Source: Actinomycetospora corticicola (GTDB taxonomy: Bacteria; Actinomycetota; Actinomycetes; Mycobacteriales; Pseudonocardiaceae). From it: a stretch of 64,000 nucleotides of DNA. The translations under genes and the position numbers were made by a program. Below, one piece after another: positions 41,162 to 49,787 of this stretch; position 1 is the first letter of the stretch, and each line of letters starts with the position of its first letter. The notes under the pieces are model-generated. The model saw only the letters and a program-made list of their open reading frames with translations. It was not told the origin of the DNA and searched no databases. The stretch is from positions 4,588,001 to 4,652,000 of the forward strand of contig NZ_JACCBN010000001.1 of the NCBI RefSeq assembly GCF_013409505.1. The letters run 5' to 3'.

Positions 41162-41851
41162 ATGCGCGTCGTGATCGCCGGAGGCCACGGGAAGATCGCC
41201 CTGCTGCTCGCGGAGCAGCTCACCGAGCGGGGTGACACGCCGGTCGCCCTCATCCGCAACCCGGACCACGCCGACGACGTCCGGGCCGTTGGCGCCGAGC
41301 CGGTGCAGGTCGACCTCGAGGCCACCACGCCGGACGACCTCGCGACGCACCTCGCCGGAGCCGACGCGGTCGTCTTCGCGGCGGGCGCGGGGCCGAACAG
41401 CGGGGCCGAGCGCAAACGCTCCGTCGACCGGGACGCCGCCCTCCTGCTCGCGGACGCGGCCGCCGTCGCGGGGGTCCGGCGCTACCTGCTCGTGTCCTCG
41501 ATGGGCGCGGAGAACCCGCCGTCGGAGGCCGACGACGACTCGGTCTGGGGCTCCTACCTCCGGGCGAAGGCCGAGGCCGAGCAGGGCGTGCGCGGGCGGG
41601 ACCTCGACGCGACCATCCTGCGCCCCGGCGTCCTCACCGACGAGCCCGCCACCGGGCGGGTGCGCCTCGCCGAGCAGCCGGTGGGCCACGAGGAGGTCAC
41701 CCGCGCCGACGTCGCCACGACGCTGATCGCGCTGCTCGACGCCCCGGCGACGATCGGGCGGACGCTCGAGCTCATCAACGGCACCGAACCGCTCGGGACC
41801 GCGATCGACGACCTGGGCGGACGCACCGGCCCCTCGGTCCACGGCGGCTGA
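41162..41851 (+). CDS. NAD(P)H-binding atypical SDR protein
   Basis: A 229-residue Rossmann-fold protein. The N-terminal VVIAGGHGKIALLLAEQL is the modified dinucleotide-binding loop of atypical SDRs, and ADAVVFAAGAGPNSG, RRYLLVSSMGAENP and SYLRAKAEAEQGVRG follow. The active-site Tyr-x3-Lys is present as YLRAK. Function in such proteins ranges from reductases to regulators; none can be named. Its stop touches the stop of the convergent binding-protein gene with no gap, and both lie in the palindrome GGCTGATCAGCC (41846-41857). Confidence 0.78.
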   Translation: MRVVIAGGHGKIALLLAEQLTERGDTPVALIRNPDHADDVRAVGAEPVQVDLEATTPDDLATHLAGADAVVFAAGAGPNSGAERKRSVDRDAALLLADAAAVAGVRRYLLVSSMGAENPPSEADDDSVWGSYLRAKAEAEQGVRGRDLDATILRPGVLTDEPATGRVRLAEQPVGHEEVTRADVATTLIALLDAPATIGRTLELINGTEPLGTAIDDLGGRTGPSVHGG

Positions 41852-42817
41852 TCAGCCCGTCGCGATCAGCCCCTGCGCCACCAGCCAGCGGCGCGCGACG
41901 TCGCGGGGGTCGCGTCCGTCCACCTCGACCTCCCGGACCATCCCGCGGACGGCGGGCCCGTCCAGCCGGGTCGTGACGTCGGAGAGGGCGGCGGCCACGG
42001 CGGGACGACCGTCGAGGACGCCGGTCCGCAGCATCGGCGCGTATCCCCGCGACCCGGGGGGACCGTCGTCGAGCACCCGCCGGTCGTCGTCGCGTACGGC
42101 CAGCCCGAGCGCCGGGACCCGACCGGACGAGCCCGGCACGAGGCCGGCGGTGCACCGGCCGGTGGCCACCCCGGCGAGCACGGCGTTCACGTCCGGCACG
42201 ACGACGGGTGCGGGGAGTCCGTACGCGGCGGCGAGTGCCGCCGTGCCGGGTGCGACGGCGGAGCCGGGGACCGAGCCGGGGGCCGCGCAGAACACGGTGC
42301 CGGGGACGGCGAGCGCGCCCACCGGGCCGGGGGCGCGGGCGACGACCACGTCCGTGTCGGGGAACGGCGTCGGCGGCAGCCAGGTGACGCCGCGGGCGGC
42401 GTCGGCGGCCCGCAACGCCGGGAGGTCGGGGGCGGGGTCGGCCGGCGCGCCGGTCGGATCCGGGACGCCGTCGGGGCCGAGGGTGCGCAACGACGCCCAC
42501 CCGGTGTCGACGTCGGTGAGGTCGGGCGCGGTGTGCACGTCGACCCCGCCGTCCTTGCCGCACTCGTCGGTGGCCTCCCCGGACGCGGCCTGCACGGCGG
42601 CGATCGTGAGCTGGCACAGCAGCCGGAGCTCGGTGGTGGGCCCGCCGCCGACGACGTAACCGGTCCCCCGCAGGTCGTGGCGCGCGAGCAGTCCGCCGTC
42701 CGCCTCGGCCGACCGCGGCGCGGCGTTGCCGCAGCCCGCCGTCAGGATCGCGGCGAGGAGGACGACGAGCGCGGCGACCGTGCGCCTCCCGCCGCTCCGT
42801 TCACCCAGGACCCGCAC
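41852..42817 (-). CDS. Substrate-binding lipoprotein, osmoprotectant ABC type, copy C (most diverged)
   Basis: A 321-residue lipoprotein with the lipobox LTAGC after a hydrophobic signal. It is related to the two upstream binding proteins but has many changes: the opening YVVGGGPTTELRLLCQLT replaces the usual TVGSKEFDEQLLLC, and the acidic patch is weaker. Cysteines align with those of the relatives (LLCQLT, DECGKD, VFCAAP, GRCTAGL). The C-terminal PRDVARRWLVAQGLIATG matches the family end. It may bind a different ligand or have become a regulator of transport. 27 bp follow the stop of copy B. Confidence 0.72.
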   Translation of the reverse strand: MRVLGERSGGRRTVAALVVLLAAILTAGCGNAAPRSAEADGGLLARHDLRGTGYVVGGGPTTELRLLCQLTIAAVQAASGEATDECGKDGGVDVHTAPDLTDVDTGWASLRTLGPDGVPDPTGAPADPAPDLPALRAADAARGVTWLPPTPFPDTDVVVARAPGPVGALAVPGTVFCAAPGSVPGSAVAPGTAALAAAYGLPAPVVVPDVNAVLAGVATGRCTAGLVPGSSGRVPALGLAVRDDDRRVLDDGPPGSRGYAPMLRTGVLDGRPAVAAALSDVTTRLDGPAVRGMVREVEVDGRDPRDVARRWLVAQGLIATG

Positions 42818-42844
42818 CCGGGCATCATCGCAACCGTGATCGGC

Positions 42845-43801
42845 TCAGCCGATCAGGCCCTGCTCGCGCAGGAAGGTCCGCGCCACGTCGTCGGGGGAGC
42901 GGCGTCCGACGGAGACGCGGGCGTTGAGCTCGCGCATCACCTGGTCGGTGAGCATCGGCGAGAGCCGCTCGCCGAGCAGGGCGAGGCGTGGGGCGCGGGT
43001 GAGGACGTCGGTGCGCACCGTCAGGGCGGCCTGGTAGGGCAGGAAGTAGTCGCGGTCGTCGGCCAGCGTGTTGATGCGCAGCGCGTTGAGCCGACCGTCG
43101 GTGGCGAACACCTCGCCGAACACGCACGGGCGGCCCGCGGCGACGGCGGCGTAGATGCCGTTGATCTCGAGGGTGTCGAGCGCGCCGTCGGGGAACTGGA
43201 AGTCGTAGGTGCGCAGCAGCCCGACCAGCCCGTCCTCGCGGCCGGTGAACTCCTGGTCGATGCACAGCGTCGCGTCCGGCGAGCCGGAACGGGCGAGGCG
43301 CGCCAGGTCGGAGATCGACCGCACCCCGAGGCGCTGGGCGGCCGCCGCGGACACGCCGACCGCGTAGGTGTTGTCGAACGGGGCCTGGCGCAACCAGCTG
43401 ACACCGTTGGCGGCGTCGGCGACCTGCACGGCCTCGAAGAGGTCCCGCGGGTCGGTGAGCTGGGCCTCCTGGCGCAGGTAGGTCCGCCAGGCGGTCCCGG
43501 TGTACTCCCAGTACATGTCGATCGCGCCGGTGGTCAGCGCGGAGCGGACGTTCTCGGAGCCCTTGGTGTCGCACCGCTCGACGACCGTCGCGCCCGCCGA
43601 CTGCAGCAGGGCGATCGTCATGCGGCAGAGCAGGAGCTGCTCGTCGAACTCCTTGGAGCCGACGGTGAACGTCTGGCCGGTGAGGTCGACGTCGCGGGCG
43701 AAGCTGCCGGGCGGGGTGGCCCGCGGCGCGTCGCCGCCGCAACCCGCGAGGAGGGTCGCGGTGAGCAGGGCGACCGCGGCGGTCAGCAGGCGTCGACGCA
43801 T
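42845..43801 (-). CDS. Glycine betaine/osmoprotectant-type substrate-binding lipoprotein, copy B
   Basis: A 318-residue OpuAC/ProX-like lipoprotein with lipobox LLAGC. The ligand domain has TFTVGSKEFDEQLLLCRMTI, AIDMYWEYTGTAWRTYL, FDNTYAVGVS and a FGEVFATDGRL hinge region. Four cysteines (LLCRM, ERCDT, TLCIDQ, RPCVFGE) fit two disulfides. The ATG at 43799-43801 follows GGGGGAG. A strong hairpin lies upstream at 43907-43952, so this gene and copy C may be expressed apart from the transporter operon. Confidence 0.85.
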   Translation of the reverse strand: MRRRLLTAAVALLTATLLAGCGGDAPRATPPGSFARDVDLTGQTFTVGSKEFDEQLLLCRMTIALLQSAGATVVERCDTKGSENVRSALTTGAIDMYWEYTGTAWRTYLRQEAQLTDPRDLFEAVQVADAANGVSWLRQAPFDNTYAVGVSAAAAQRLGVRSISDLARLARSGSPDATLCIDQEFTGREDGLVGLLRTYDFQFPDGALDTLEINGIYAAVAAGRPCVFGEVFATDGRLNALRINTLADDRDYFLPYQAALTVRTDVLTRAPRLALLGERLSPMLTDQVMRELNARVSVGRRSPDDVARTFLREQGLIG

Positions 43802-43906
43802 CGGCTCGCTCCCCCAGGTCACGACGGCAGGCTCACGACGGCAGGTTCCCGACGACGGGTCCGGACGGTGGTCCGGCCGAGGCGGGTCCTGTGACGGCGG
43901 GTGGGA

Positions 43907-43952
43907 CACGACGGCGGGGAGGCCCGGCGAACCGGACCTCCCCGCCGTCGTG
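43907..43952. terminator. 21-bp hairpin after binding-protein gene A
   Basis: Arms 43907-43927 and 43932-43952 are complementary except one position, with a 4-nt loop. It lies just after the stop (43970) of the minus-strand binding-protein A gene and before copy B. It likely ends or thins transcription of the transporter operon; read-through could still reach copies B and C. Confidence 0.7.
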
Positions 43953-43969
43953 GCGTACAGCGGCCGGGA

Positions 43970-44989
43970 TCAGCCCTGGCCGATCAGGCCCTGCTGCTGG
44001 AGCCACTGGCGGGCCACCTGCGCGGGGTCCTGACCCTGCGAGGAGATCTGGCCGTTCAGGGCGAGCATCGTGTTGTAGTCGAGGCGCTTGGCGATCTCGT
44101 TGGAGACCGTCACCACCTGCGGCGCCCGGGCCACCACGTCACCGCGGATGGTGTTGGACGCGTTGTAGATCGGGAAGAAGTTCTTGTCGTCGGGCAGCGC
44201 GACCAGGTTCAGACCCGGGATGCGGCCGTCGGTGGTGAACACCTCGCCGAACTTGCAGGGGTTGCCGTTGGCGGTCGCCTGGTAGACGACGCCGGTGTCG
44301 AGCGTGGTGACGGCCGGCGGCGAGTTGTACGGCTTGGTGACGCCGTAGGTACGCAGCAGGTTCGGAAGGCCGTCGTCACGACCGGCGAACTCGGGCTCCA
44401 CGCAGAGCGTGGCGTTCGGGTTGCCGGAGTTGATGAAGTTGGCCCAGTCCGTCGTCGTGCGGATGTTGTTCTGGTCCGCGAACGCCTTCGTCGTGGCGAT
44501 GGCGTAGGTGTTGTTGAACGGCGTCGGCTCCGTCCAGATGATGTTGTTCTGCTGCTTGTCGAGGTTGGCCGTCGCCTCGTACTGCTGCCGCGAGTCCTTG
44601 ATGACCTGCGACTGCTTGAGGTCGGTGATCCAGCCGGTACCGGTGTAGGACCAGTACATGTCGACCTGGCCGCTCGTCAGGGCGGCGCGGGCGGCCGCGG
44701 AGCCCTGGATGCCGCAGCGGTCGTTGACCGTCGCGCCGACCGACTGCAGCGCCTGGACCTGCGCCTTGCACAGGAAGAGCTGCTCGTCGAAGTCCTTGCC
44801 GCCGACCGTGAAGGTCTGGCCCTGCAGGTTGATGCCGCTGGCGGCGAGGCTGCCGCCCGAGGCCGCCGGCTGTCCGCTGCCGGACAGGCCGCCGCAACCC
44901 GCGGCGAGGAGGGCGGTGGCGGCGAGCGTCACCGCGCCGGCCCTCCACCCGCGGAGGCGGCCCGTGCCGCCCGTGAGCTTCCACTGCAC
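43970..44989 (-). CDS. Glycine betaine/osmoprotectant-type substrate-binding lipoprotein, copy A
   Basis: A 339-residue lipoprotein with lipobox LLAAGC. The ligand domain shows TFTVGGKDFDEQLFLCKAQV, QVDMYWSYTGTGWITDL, FNNTYAIATTKAF and GEVFTTDGRIPGLNL. Cysteines at FLCKA, DRCGIQ, TLCVEP and NPCKFGE match copy B. The GTG at 44987-44989 has AAGGAG nine bases upstream. It follows permease 2 by 89 bp on the same strand and is the likely main ligand-binding part of the transporter. Aromatic residues in the DMYWSYTG stretch could form the cage for a quaternary amine. Confidence 0.87.
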   Translation of the reverse strand: MQWKLTGGTGRLRGWRAGAVTLAATALLAAGCGGLSGSGQPAASGGSLAASGINLQGQTFTVGGKDFDEQLFLCKAQVQALQSVGATVNDRCGIQGSAAARAALTSGQVDMYWSYTGTGWITDLKQSQVIKDSRQQYEATANLDKQQNNIIWTEPTPFNNTYAIATTKAFADQNNIRTTTDWANFINSGNPNATLCVEPEFAGRDDGLPNLLRTYGVTKPYNSPPAVTTLDTGVVYQATANGNPCKFGEVFTTDGRIPGLNLVALPDDKNFFPIYNASNTIRGDVVARAPQVVTVSNEIAKRLDYNTMLALNGQISSQGQDPAQVARQWLQQQGLIGQG

Positions 44990-45078
44990 TGGACGTGTCT
45001 CCTTCACTCGATGATCGATTTCCTGAGGTGGTGCCCCGGGCGGCTCCCACGATGTCGCCCGGGACGGCAGACCGGCCG

Positions 45079-45885
45079 TTATCCGGACCGGGCGACGATG
45101 GCTCGCTCGGCGACCCCGGCCAGCCAGTCGATGAGGAGGGCGACGGCGGCGATGATCGCGCCGCTGACGAACAGCAGGTTGATGCGGTTGAGCCGCAGGG
45201 CCTGCTGCACGAGCTCGCCCAGACCGCCGGCCCCGATGTAGGTGGCCAGGGTGGCCGTACCGACGTTGAGGACCAGCGCCACGCGCAGACCGGCCACGAT
45301 GACCGGCACGGCGAGGGGGATCTCGACGCTGAAGAGGGTCTGGCGCGCGGACATGCCCATGCCGCGGGCCGCCTCGATCAGCGACTGGTCGACCTGCTGG
45401 AGCCCGACCACGGTGTTGCGCAGCACCGGCAGGAGCGCCGCGAGCGTGAGGCCGATGACCGCACTGCGGACGCCGAACTCCCAGAAGCCGAGCAGGAGCA
45501 GCACGCCGAAGGGCGGGAGGGCCTGGGCGAAGCCGCCCAGGGCGAGCACCGCCCCCTGGATGCGACGCGCGCCCGGGCGGCTCAGCACGATGCCGAGCGG
45601 CACCGCGATGATCAGCACGAGCACCGTCGAGTAGAGCGTCAGCAGCAGGTGCTGGCCGAGCTGACCGAAGACGTTCGCCGGCTCCAGGGCCCGCTCCTCG
45701 ATCGTGTCGAGGGTCTGGTTGCCGACGTAGAGCAGCATGACGACGAGGCCGACGACCACGATGATCGGCGCGACCAGCAGGTCGTAGTTCGCCTTGATCA
45801 TGCCGAGGAAGCCGCGCGAGCCGCTGCCCTCGGTGCGCTGCTGGGCCGGGGTGGGGACGCCCGGCTGCAGGTCGACGGCCGTCAC
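45079..45885 (-). CDS. ABC transporter permease (OpuAB/ProW type), 2
   Basis: A 268-residue membrane protein with about six spans. The permease coupling motif is EAARGMGMSARQTLFSVEIP and the region ALLPVLRNTVVGLQQVDQSL is typical of the osmoprotectant/glycine betaine group. The start overlaps the ATPase stop by 4 nt. It should form the channel together with permease 1. Confidence 0.9.
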   Translation of the reverse strand: MTAVDLQPGVPTPAQQRTEGSGSRGFLGMIKANYDLLVAPIIVVVGLVVMLLYVGNQTLDTIEERALEPANVFGQLGQHLLLTLYSTVLVLIIAVPLGIVLSRPGARRIQGAVLALGGFAQALPPFGVLLLLGFWEFGVRSAVIGLTLAALLPVLRNTVVGLQQVDQSLIEAARGMGMSARQTLFSVEIPLAVPVIVAGLRVALVLNVGTATLATYIGAGGLGELVQQALRLNRINLLFVSGAIIAAVALLIDWLAGVAERAIVARSG

Positions 45886-46964
45886 GCGCCACGCTCCCGC
45901 GTCTTGAGGCCCGCCACCAGGTCGTTCCAGTGCAGGACGCCCTGGGGCAGGCCCTCCTCGTCGACGACCGCGACCAACGAGGCCGAGCCGTCGAGCATGA
46001 CGTCGACCGCGTCGTAGACCGTGCCCGAGAGCGGGACCGTCACGAGCGTCGTGCCCGCGGCGTCCCGGTCGGGCAGGTGGCGCCAGGCCACCGGCCGGCC
46101 GGAGCCGTCGACCTCGGCGACCGGGGTGCCGTTGCGGTTGCCGACGGCCTTCTCCTCGGTCTCGATCGGGTGCAGCTCGAGGCGCGAGAGCTCGAGCAGC
46201 GAGAGGCGCCGGACGGCCGCGCCCCCACCGACGAAGTCGGACACGAAGTCGTCCGCGGGCGCGGTCAGCACGGTGTCGGGAGCGTCGTACTGCGCGAGCC
46301 GGCCGCCGGTGCCGAACACGGCGATGCGGTCGCCGAGCTTGACCGCCTCCTGCAGGTCGTGGGTGACGAAGCAGATCGTCTTGCCGACCGTCCGCTGGAT
46401 CTCGAGGAACTCGTCCTGGAGGCGGTCACGGGTGATCGGGTCGATGGCGCCGAAGGGCTCGTCCATGAGCATGACGGGCGGGTCGGCGGCGAGGGCGCGG
46501 GCGACGCCGACACGCTGCTGCTGACCACCGGAGAGCTGGCGCGGGTAGCGGTCGCGGTAGGTCGACGGCTCGAGGCCCACCAGGTGGAGGAGCTCGTCGG
46601 CCCGCTCCTTGATGCGGTTCTTGTCCCAGCCGAGCATCTTCGGGACGACGCCGATGTTGTCGGCGATCGAGTAGTGCGGGAAGAGCCCGCCCTGCTGGAT
46701 GACGTAGCCGATCTTGCGGCGCAGCTGGTCGCCGTTGACGTCGGTGACGTCGTCGCCGTCGAGGATGATGCGCCCGCCGGTCGGCTCGATCAGCCGGTTC
46801 ATCATCTTCAAGGTGGTCGTCTTCCCACAGCCCGAGGGGCCGATGAGCATGACGATCTCACCCCGCGGGATGGACATGTCGAGCCGTTCGACGGCCGGGG
46901 ACGTCGACCCCGGATAGACCTTCTCGACGGCTTCCAGGACGATCATGTTCTCGGTCTCAGACAC
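45882..46964 (-). CDS. ABC transporter ATP-binding protein with CBS region (OpuAA/ProV type)
   Basis: A 360-residue ATPase. Walker A is GPSGCGKTTT, the signature is LSGGQQQRVGVARAL, Walker B is VMLMDEPFGAID and the switch histidine is in CFVTHDL. Residues about 270-355 look like a CBS module (VPLSGTVYDAVDVMLDGSAS, VAVVDEEGLPQGVLHWNDL), which in OpuA senses ionic strength. The start overlaps the permease 1 stop by 8 nt. Confidence 0.93.
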   Translation of the reverse strand: MSETENMIVLEAVEKVYPGSTSPAVERLDMSIPRGEIVMLIGPSGCGKTTTLKMMNRLIEPTGGRIILDGDDVTDVNGDQLRRKIGYVIQQGGLFPHYSIADNIGVVPKMLGWDKNRIKERADELLHLVGLEPSTYRDRYPRQLSGGQQQRVGVARALAADPPVMLMDEPFGAIDPITRDRLQDEFLEIQRTVGKTICFVTHDLQEAVKLGDRIAVFGTGGRLAQYDAPDTVLTAPADDFVSDFVGGGAAVRRLSLLELSRLELHPIETEEKAVGNRNGTPVAEVDGSGRPVAWRHLPDRDAAGTTLVTVPLSGTVYDAVDVMLDGSASLVAVVDEEGLPQGVLHWNDLVAGLKTRERGA

Positions 46965-47643
46965 GGATCCCCCTCGGGATGGTCAGGCGCTGCACGATGG
47001 CGAAGACGATTTCGAAGACGGCGGCCACCACGAGGCACATGAACGTGCCGATGAGGACCTGGGGGAAGGCGTTGGCCGCGCCGATGCGGGTGATGCCGGT
47101 GAGCAGGAGCTTGCCGAGGCCCGGCCCCTGCACGATCGAGGCGACGACCGCGATCGAGATCGAGATCAGCGTGGTGACCCGGATGCCGTTGAGGATGACC
47201 GGCCAGGCCAGCGGCAGCTGCACCGTCAGGAGGCGGCGGATGCGGCCGTACCCGAGGCCGCGGGCCGACTCGAGGATCGACCGGTCGACGGCGGTGAGGC
47301 CGGCGACGGTGTTCCGGAGCACCGTGTAGAGCGTGTACACCGTGAGCACGATGATCGCGGTCGTCACGCCGAGCCCGGTGATGGGCAGGAAGAGCACGAA
47401 CAGGGCGAGCGACGGGATCGTGAGGACGGCCGCGGTGATGAGCAGCGACCCCTCCCGGATGCCGGTGGCCCACCAGTCGAAGCTGAACCGGTTCGGGTTC
47501 GGCTCGCCGGTGGACACGATCAGCCCGATCGCGACGCTGATGATCGAGCCGATGGCGACGCAGTAGAAGACGAACTGGGCGTGTTGGATCGTGAGGTTCA
47601 GGATCTGGGCACTGTTCTCGCCGAAGTACTGGAAGACGTTCAC
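46957..47643 (-). CDS. ABC transporter permease (OpuAB/ProW type), 1
   Basis: A 228-residue membrane protein with about five or six spans. VYTLYTVLRNTVAGLTAVDR and ESARGLGYGRIRRLLTVQLP are the coupling regions, and SIAVVASIVQGPGLGKLLLT lies near the end. The GTG at 47641-47643 follows AAGGAG and overlaps the IclR stop by 4 nt, tying the transporter to its regulator. Confidence 0.9.
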   Translation of the reverse strand: MNVFQYFGENSAQILNLTIQHAQFVFYCVAIGSIISVAIGLIVSTGEPNPNRFSFDWWATGIREGSLLITAAVLTIPSLALFVLFLPITGLGVTTAIIVLTVYTLYTVLRNTVAGLTAVDRSILESARGLGYGRIRRLLTVQLPLAWPVILNGIRVTTLISISIAVVASIVQGPGLGKLLLTGITRIGAANAFPQVLIGTFMCLVVAAVFEIVFAIVQRLTIPRGIRV

Positions 47644-48656
47644 GACACTCCTTCCTTTCTGGTCGGAGGAACGGGACTGGGGGTCGGGGGGCGGCGTTGC
47701 CGTGGTGGTCGGGGCGGTCCGGTGGACGGGGGCGGCAGGGTGGCGCCGAGGGCCCGGGAGAGGTCGGCGGCCGCGCGGAGTACACCCGCGCTGACCTCCG
47801 GGAGCACCGGGTCGATCCGGGAGTCGGGGCCGGCGACGCCGACGGCGGCGACCACCCCGCCCGTGGCGTCGCGCACCGGGGCGCCGACGGCGAGCAGTCC
47901 GCGGTCCATCTCGTGCCGCGCGAGCGAGAGGCCCCGCCCGCGGTCCTCGCCGATGCGGGCGACGAGCTCGTCGAGCGAGCGCGGCGCGCCCGGGCCGGCC
48001 TGCGCGAGGCCCTCCGGGACGATCAGCCGGGCGACGGCGGGGGTGTCGAGGTCGATCAGCAGGGCGCGGCCGGTGGCGGTGCAGGACAGCGGCACGATGC
48101 GGCCGACCCAGCCGATGGCGCGCAGCTCGCTGTCCGGGGCGGCGGTGGCCACCGTCATGGCGGAGCCGCCGCTGCGCACACAGACCTCGACCCGCTCGCC
48201 GAGGAGCGCGGCCTCGCGCTCGACGAGGGCGTCGGCCTCGTCGCGCAGCCGCCGGCTCACGGCCCGGACGCCGAGCGAGAACAGCCGGGTGCCGATGCGG
48301 TAGCGCAGCGTGCCCGCCTCGCGCTCGACGAACCCGGCGTCGGCGAGCAGGCGCAGGAGGCGCGAGATCTGCGACTTGTCCCGGCCCAGGGTGCGGGCGA
48401 TCTCCACGACGCCGAACGACGTCGGGACGTCCGCGCTGCCGACCGGACCGCCGAGCCCGCGGGACTCCGGGTCGCCGAGCAGTTCGAGGATCGCGAGGGC
48501 GCGGTGGACCTGGCCGCCCTCCAGCGAGCCCCGCGCGCGGCGCTCGTCGTCGCCGGGGTCGACGCCGTCGCCGGTGTCCGGCTCGTGGTCCGAGGAGGAG
48601 ACCGAGGCGGTCGGGGCGGCGGAGGCGGACGGTCGACGCGGCGCTCGCGGACTCAC
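47640..48656 (-). CDS. IclR family transcriptional regulator, first gene of the ABC operon
   Basis: A 338-residue regulator. An acidic, disordered front (residues 1-45) precedes the winged helix (GGQVHRALAILELLGDPESR, then VVEIARTLGRDKSQISRLLR) and the effector domain (GWVGRIVPLSCTATGRALLI, LARHEMDRGLLAVGAPVRD). A Pro/Arg tail ends the protein. It is coupled to the permease gene by a GTGA overlap, so it probably controls its own operon; the ligand may be the transported compound or a breakdown product. Confidence 0.87.
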   Translation of the reverse strand: MSPRAPRRPSASAAPTASVSSSDHEPDTGDGVDPGDDERRARGSLEGGQVHRALAILELLGDPESRGLGGPVGSADVPTSFGVVEIARTLGRDKSQISRLLRLLADAGFVEREAGTLRYRIGTRLFSLGVRAVSRRLRDEADALVEREAALLGERVEVCVRSGGSAMTVATAAPDSELRAIGWVGRIVPLSCTATGRALLIDLDTPAVARLIVPEGLAQAGPGAPRSLDELVARIGEDRGRGLSLARHEMDRGLLAVGAPVRDATGGVVAAVGVAGPDSRIDPVLPEVSAGVLRAAADLSRALGATLPPPSTGPPRPPRQRRPPTPSPVPPTRKEGVS

Positions 48657-48973
48657 CTGGCCCCCCTCTCGGCTCCCCTGACGCGGGGAGCGTGAGGGAC
48701 AACGGTCGTTGTTTCTGTGGCAACGGCCGCGCAGAGATTAAGGGGATGGCCACCAGGTTGTCACCCGTAAGTTGGGTCTTTCTGGTGGACACGTCACGGC
48801 AACGACGGAGCAACCTCGTGACGCACGGTGGGAATCGTGGGCAGCCGAGGGTGAACGCCGCTGGTCAGGGCGACGTGGTCTCGGGCGGGTGAAGCCGTCG
48901 AGGCCGAATCGTGACCCGGCGTGATCCGTCGAGATCCACCCGGCCGGGCGGTCCCGGGGATCGGCGTGTTGCA
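48657..48973. promoter_or_regulatory. Upstream region of the IclR-ABC operon, no gene
   Basis: This 317-bp stretch upstream of the IclR start has no supported gene. It holds the palindrome ACAACG-gt-CGTTGT at 48699-48712, 43 bp before the start codon, which may be the operator for the IclR protein. A moderately AT-rich patch (cagagattaaggggatgg) at 48732-48749 could hold the promoter. Confidence 0.45.
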
Positions 48974-49001
48974 GATTCCGCCGACCGGTCGGGGTGGAAT
49001 C
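48974..49001 (-). terminator. Hairpin at the end of the DUF6474 gene
   Basis: Nested palindromes GATTCC/GGAATC (outer) and CCGACCGGTCGG (inner, perfect) overlap the DUF6474 stop codon. It would end the minus-strand transcript before the IclR promoter. Confidence 0.5.
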
Positions 49002-49641
49002 AGCTCCCGCCGGCGGGCAGGCCGGGGGTCCCGTCGAGGCCCCACAGCTCGAGGAGACGGGCCTCCAGGCGGTCGAGCTCCTCGGCGACGGCGACGTGGG
49101 CGCGGCGCCGCCGGGCGGTCGGCATCTGCTCCGCGGACCGGACGGCGGCCTCGAGGTCGGAGAGCCGGTCCCGGGCGTCGCGCGCGAAGGCGCGGACGTC
49201 GGCGTCGCCCTCACGGCGGCGCTCGATCTCGCGGATCGAGGTGGCGATGCTGTGGGCCCGCGCGTACAGCCCGGTGCCGCGCCCGGAGAAGGAGGAGAGC
49301 TCGTCGGGCGCGACACCGAAGCGTCGGGCGCGCTGCTCGTCGAGGGCGGAGCGGGCGGCGCCCACGGCCTGGTAGATCAACGGCGCGGCGATCGGCACGA
49401 CGATGCGCGCGATCCCGATCCACCGCTTCACGGTGGCGCCGGTGAGGTGGGTGTCCTCCGCGGCCCGGGCCTTCTCGGCCTCGGCCGCCTCCGCCCGCCG
49501 CTCGGCGGCCAGGCGGTCGGCCTTCGCGGCGCGGCCGGCGTGCTTCTCGGCCTTCGCCGCGTGCTTGGCCGCCTTGCGGGACCAGATGACGACGCCGTCG
49601 CCGCCCTCGAGCTCGACCGTGTGACTGGTGCGCCGTGCCAT
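49000..49641 (-). CDS. DUF6474 family protein
   Basis: A 213-residue protein of unknown function. A charged Ala/Lys/Arg/Glu helix (residues 15-60, AAKHAAKAEKHAGRAAKADR) is followed by TLTGATVKRW-like sequence, a hydrophobic segment (IGIARIVVPIAAPLIYQAVG) and helical RRREGDADVRAFARDARDRL. I recognise the pattern as DUF6474, found in several actinobacteria. The ATG at 49639-49641 is chosen since upstream in-frame sequence is promoter DNA shared with the nuclease gene. Confidence 0.7.
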   Translation of the reverse strand: MARRTSHTVELEGGDGVVIWSRKAAKHAAKAEKHAGRAAKADRLAAERRAEAAEAEKARAAEDTHLTGATVKRWIGIARIVVPIAAPLIYQAVGAARSALDEQRARRFGVAPDELSSFSGRGTGLYARAHSIATSIREIERRREGDADVRAFARDARDRLSDLEAAVRSAEQMPTARRRRAHVAVAEELDRLEARLLELWGLDGTPGLPAGGS

Positions 49642-49787
49642 TGGGGTCCTCCCCGCTCGTCCCCGGGAGGACCCGGGATGATCGCCTCGCGGGGATGTTC
49701 CCCACCCGGGGCCGGACCCTAACGGTGGTGCCCCCTCCGTGGGCGGTGACACGGAGACCGTCGGGGGTCCGTGGCACCCTGACGACC

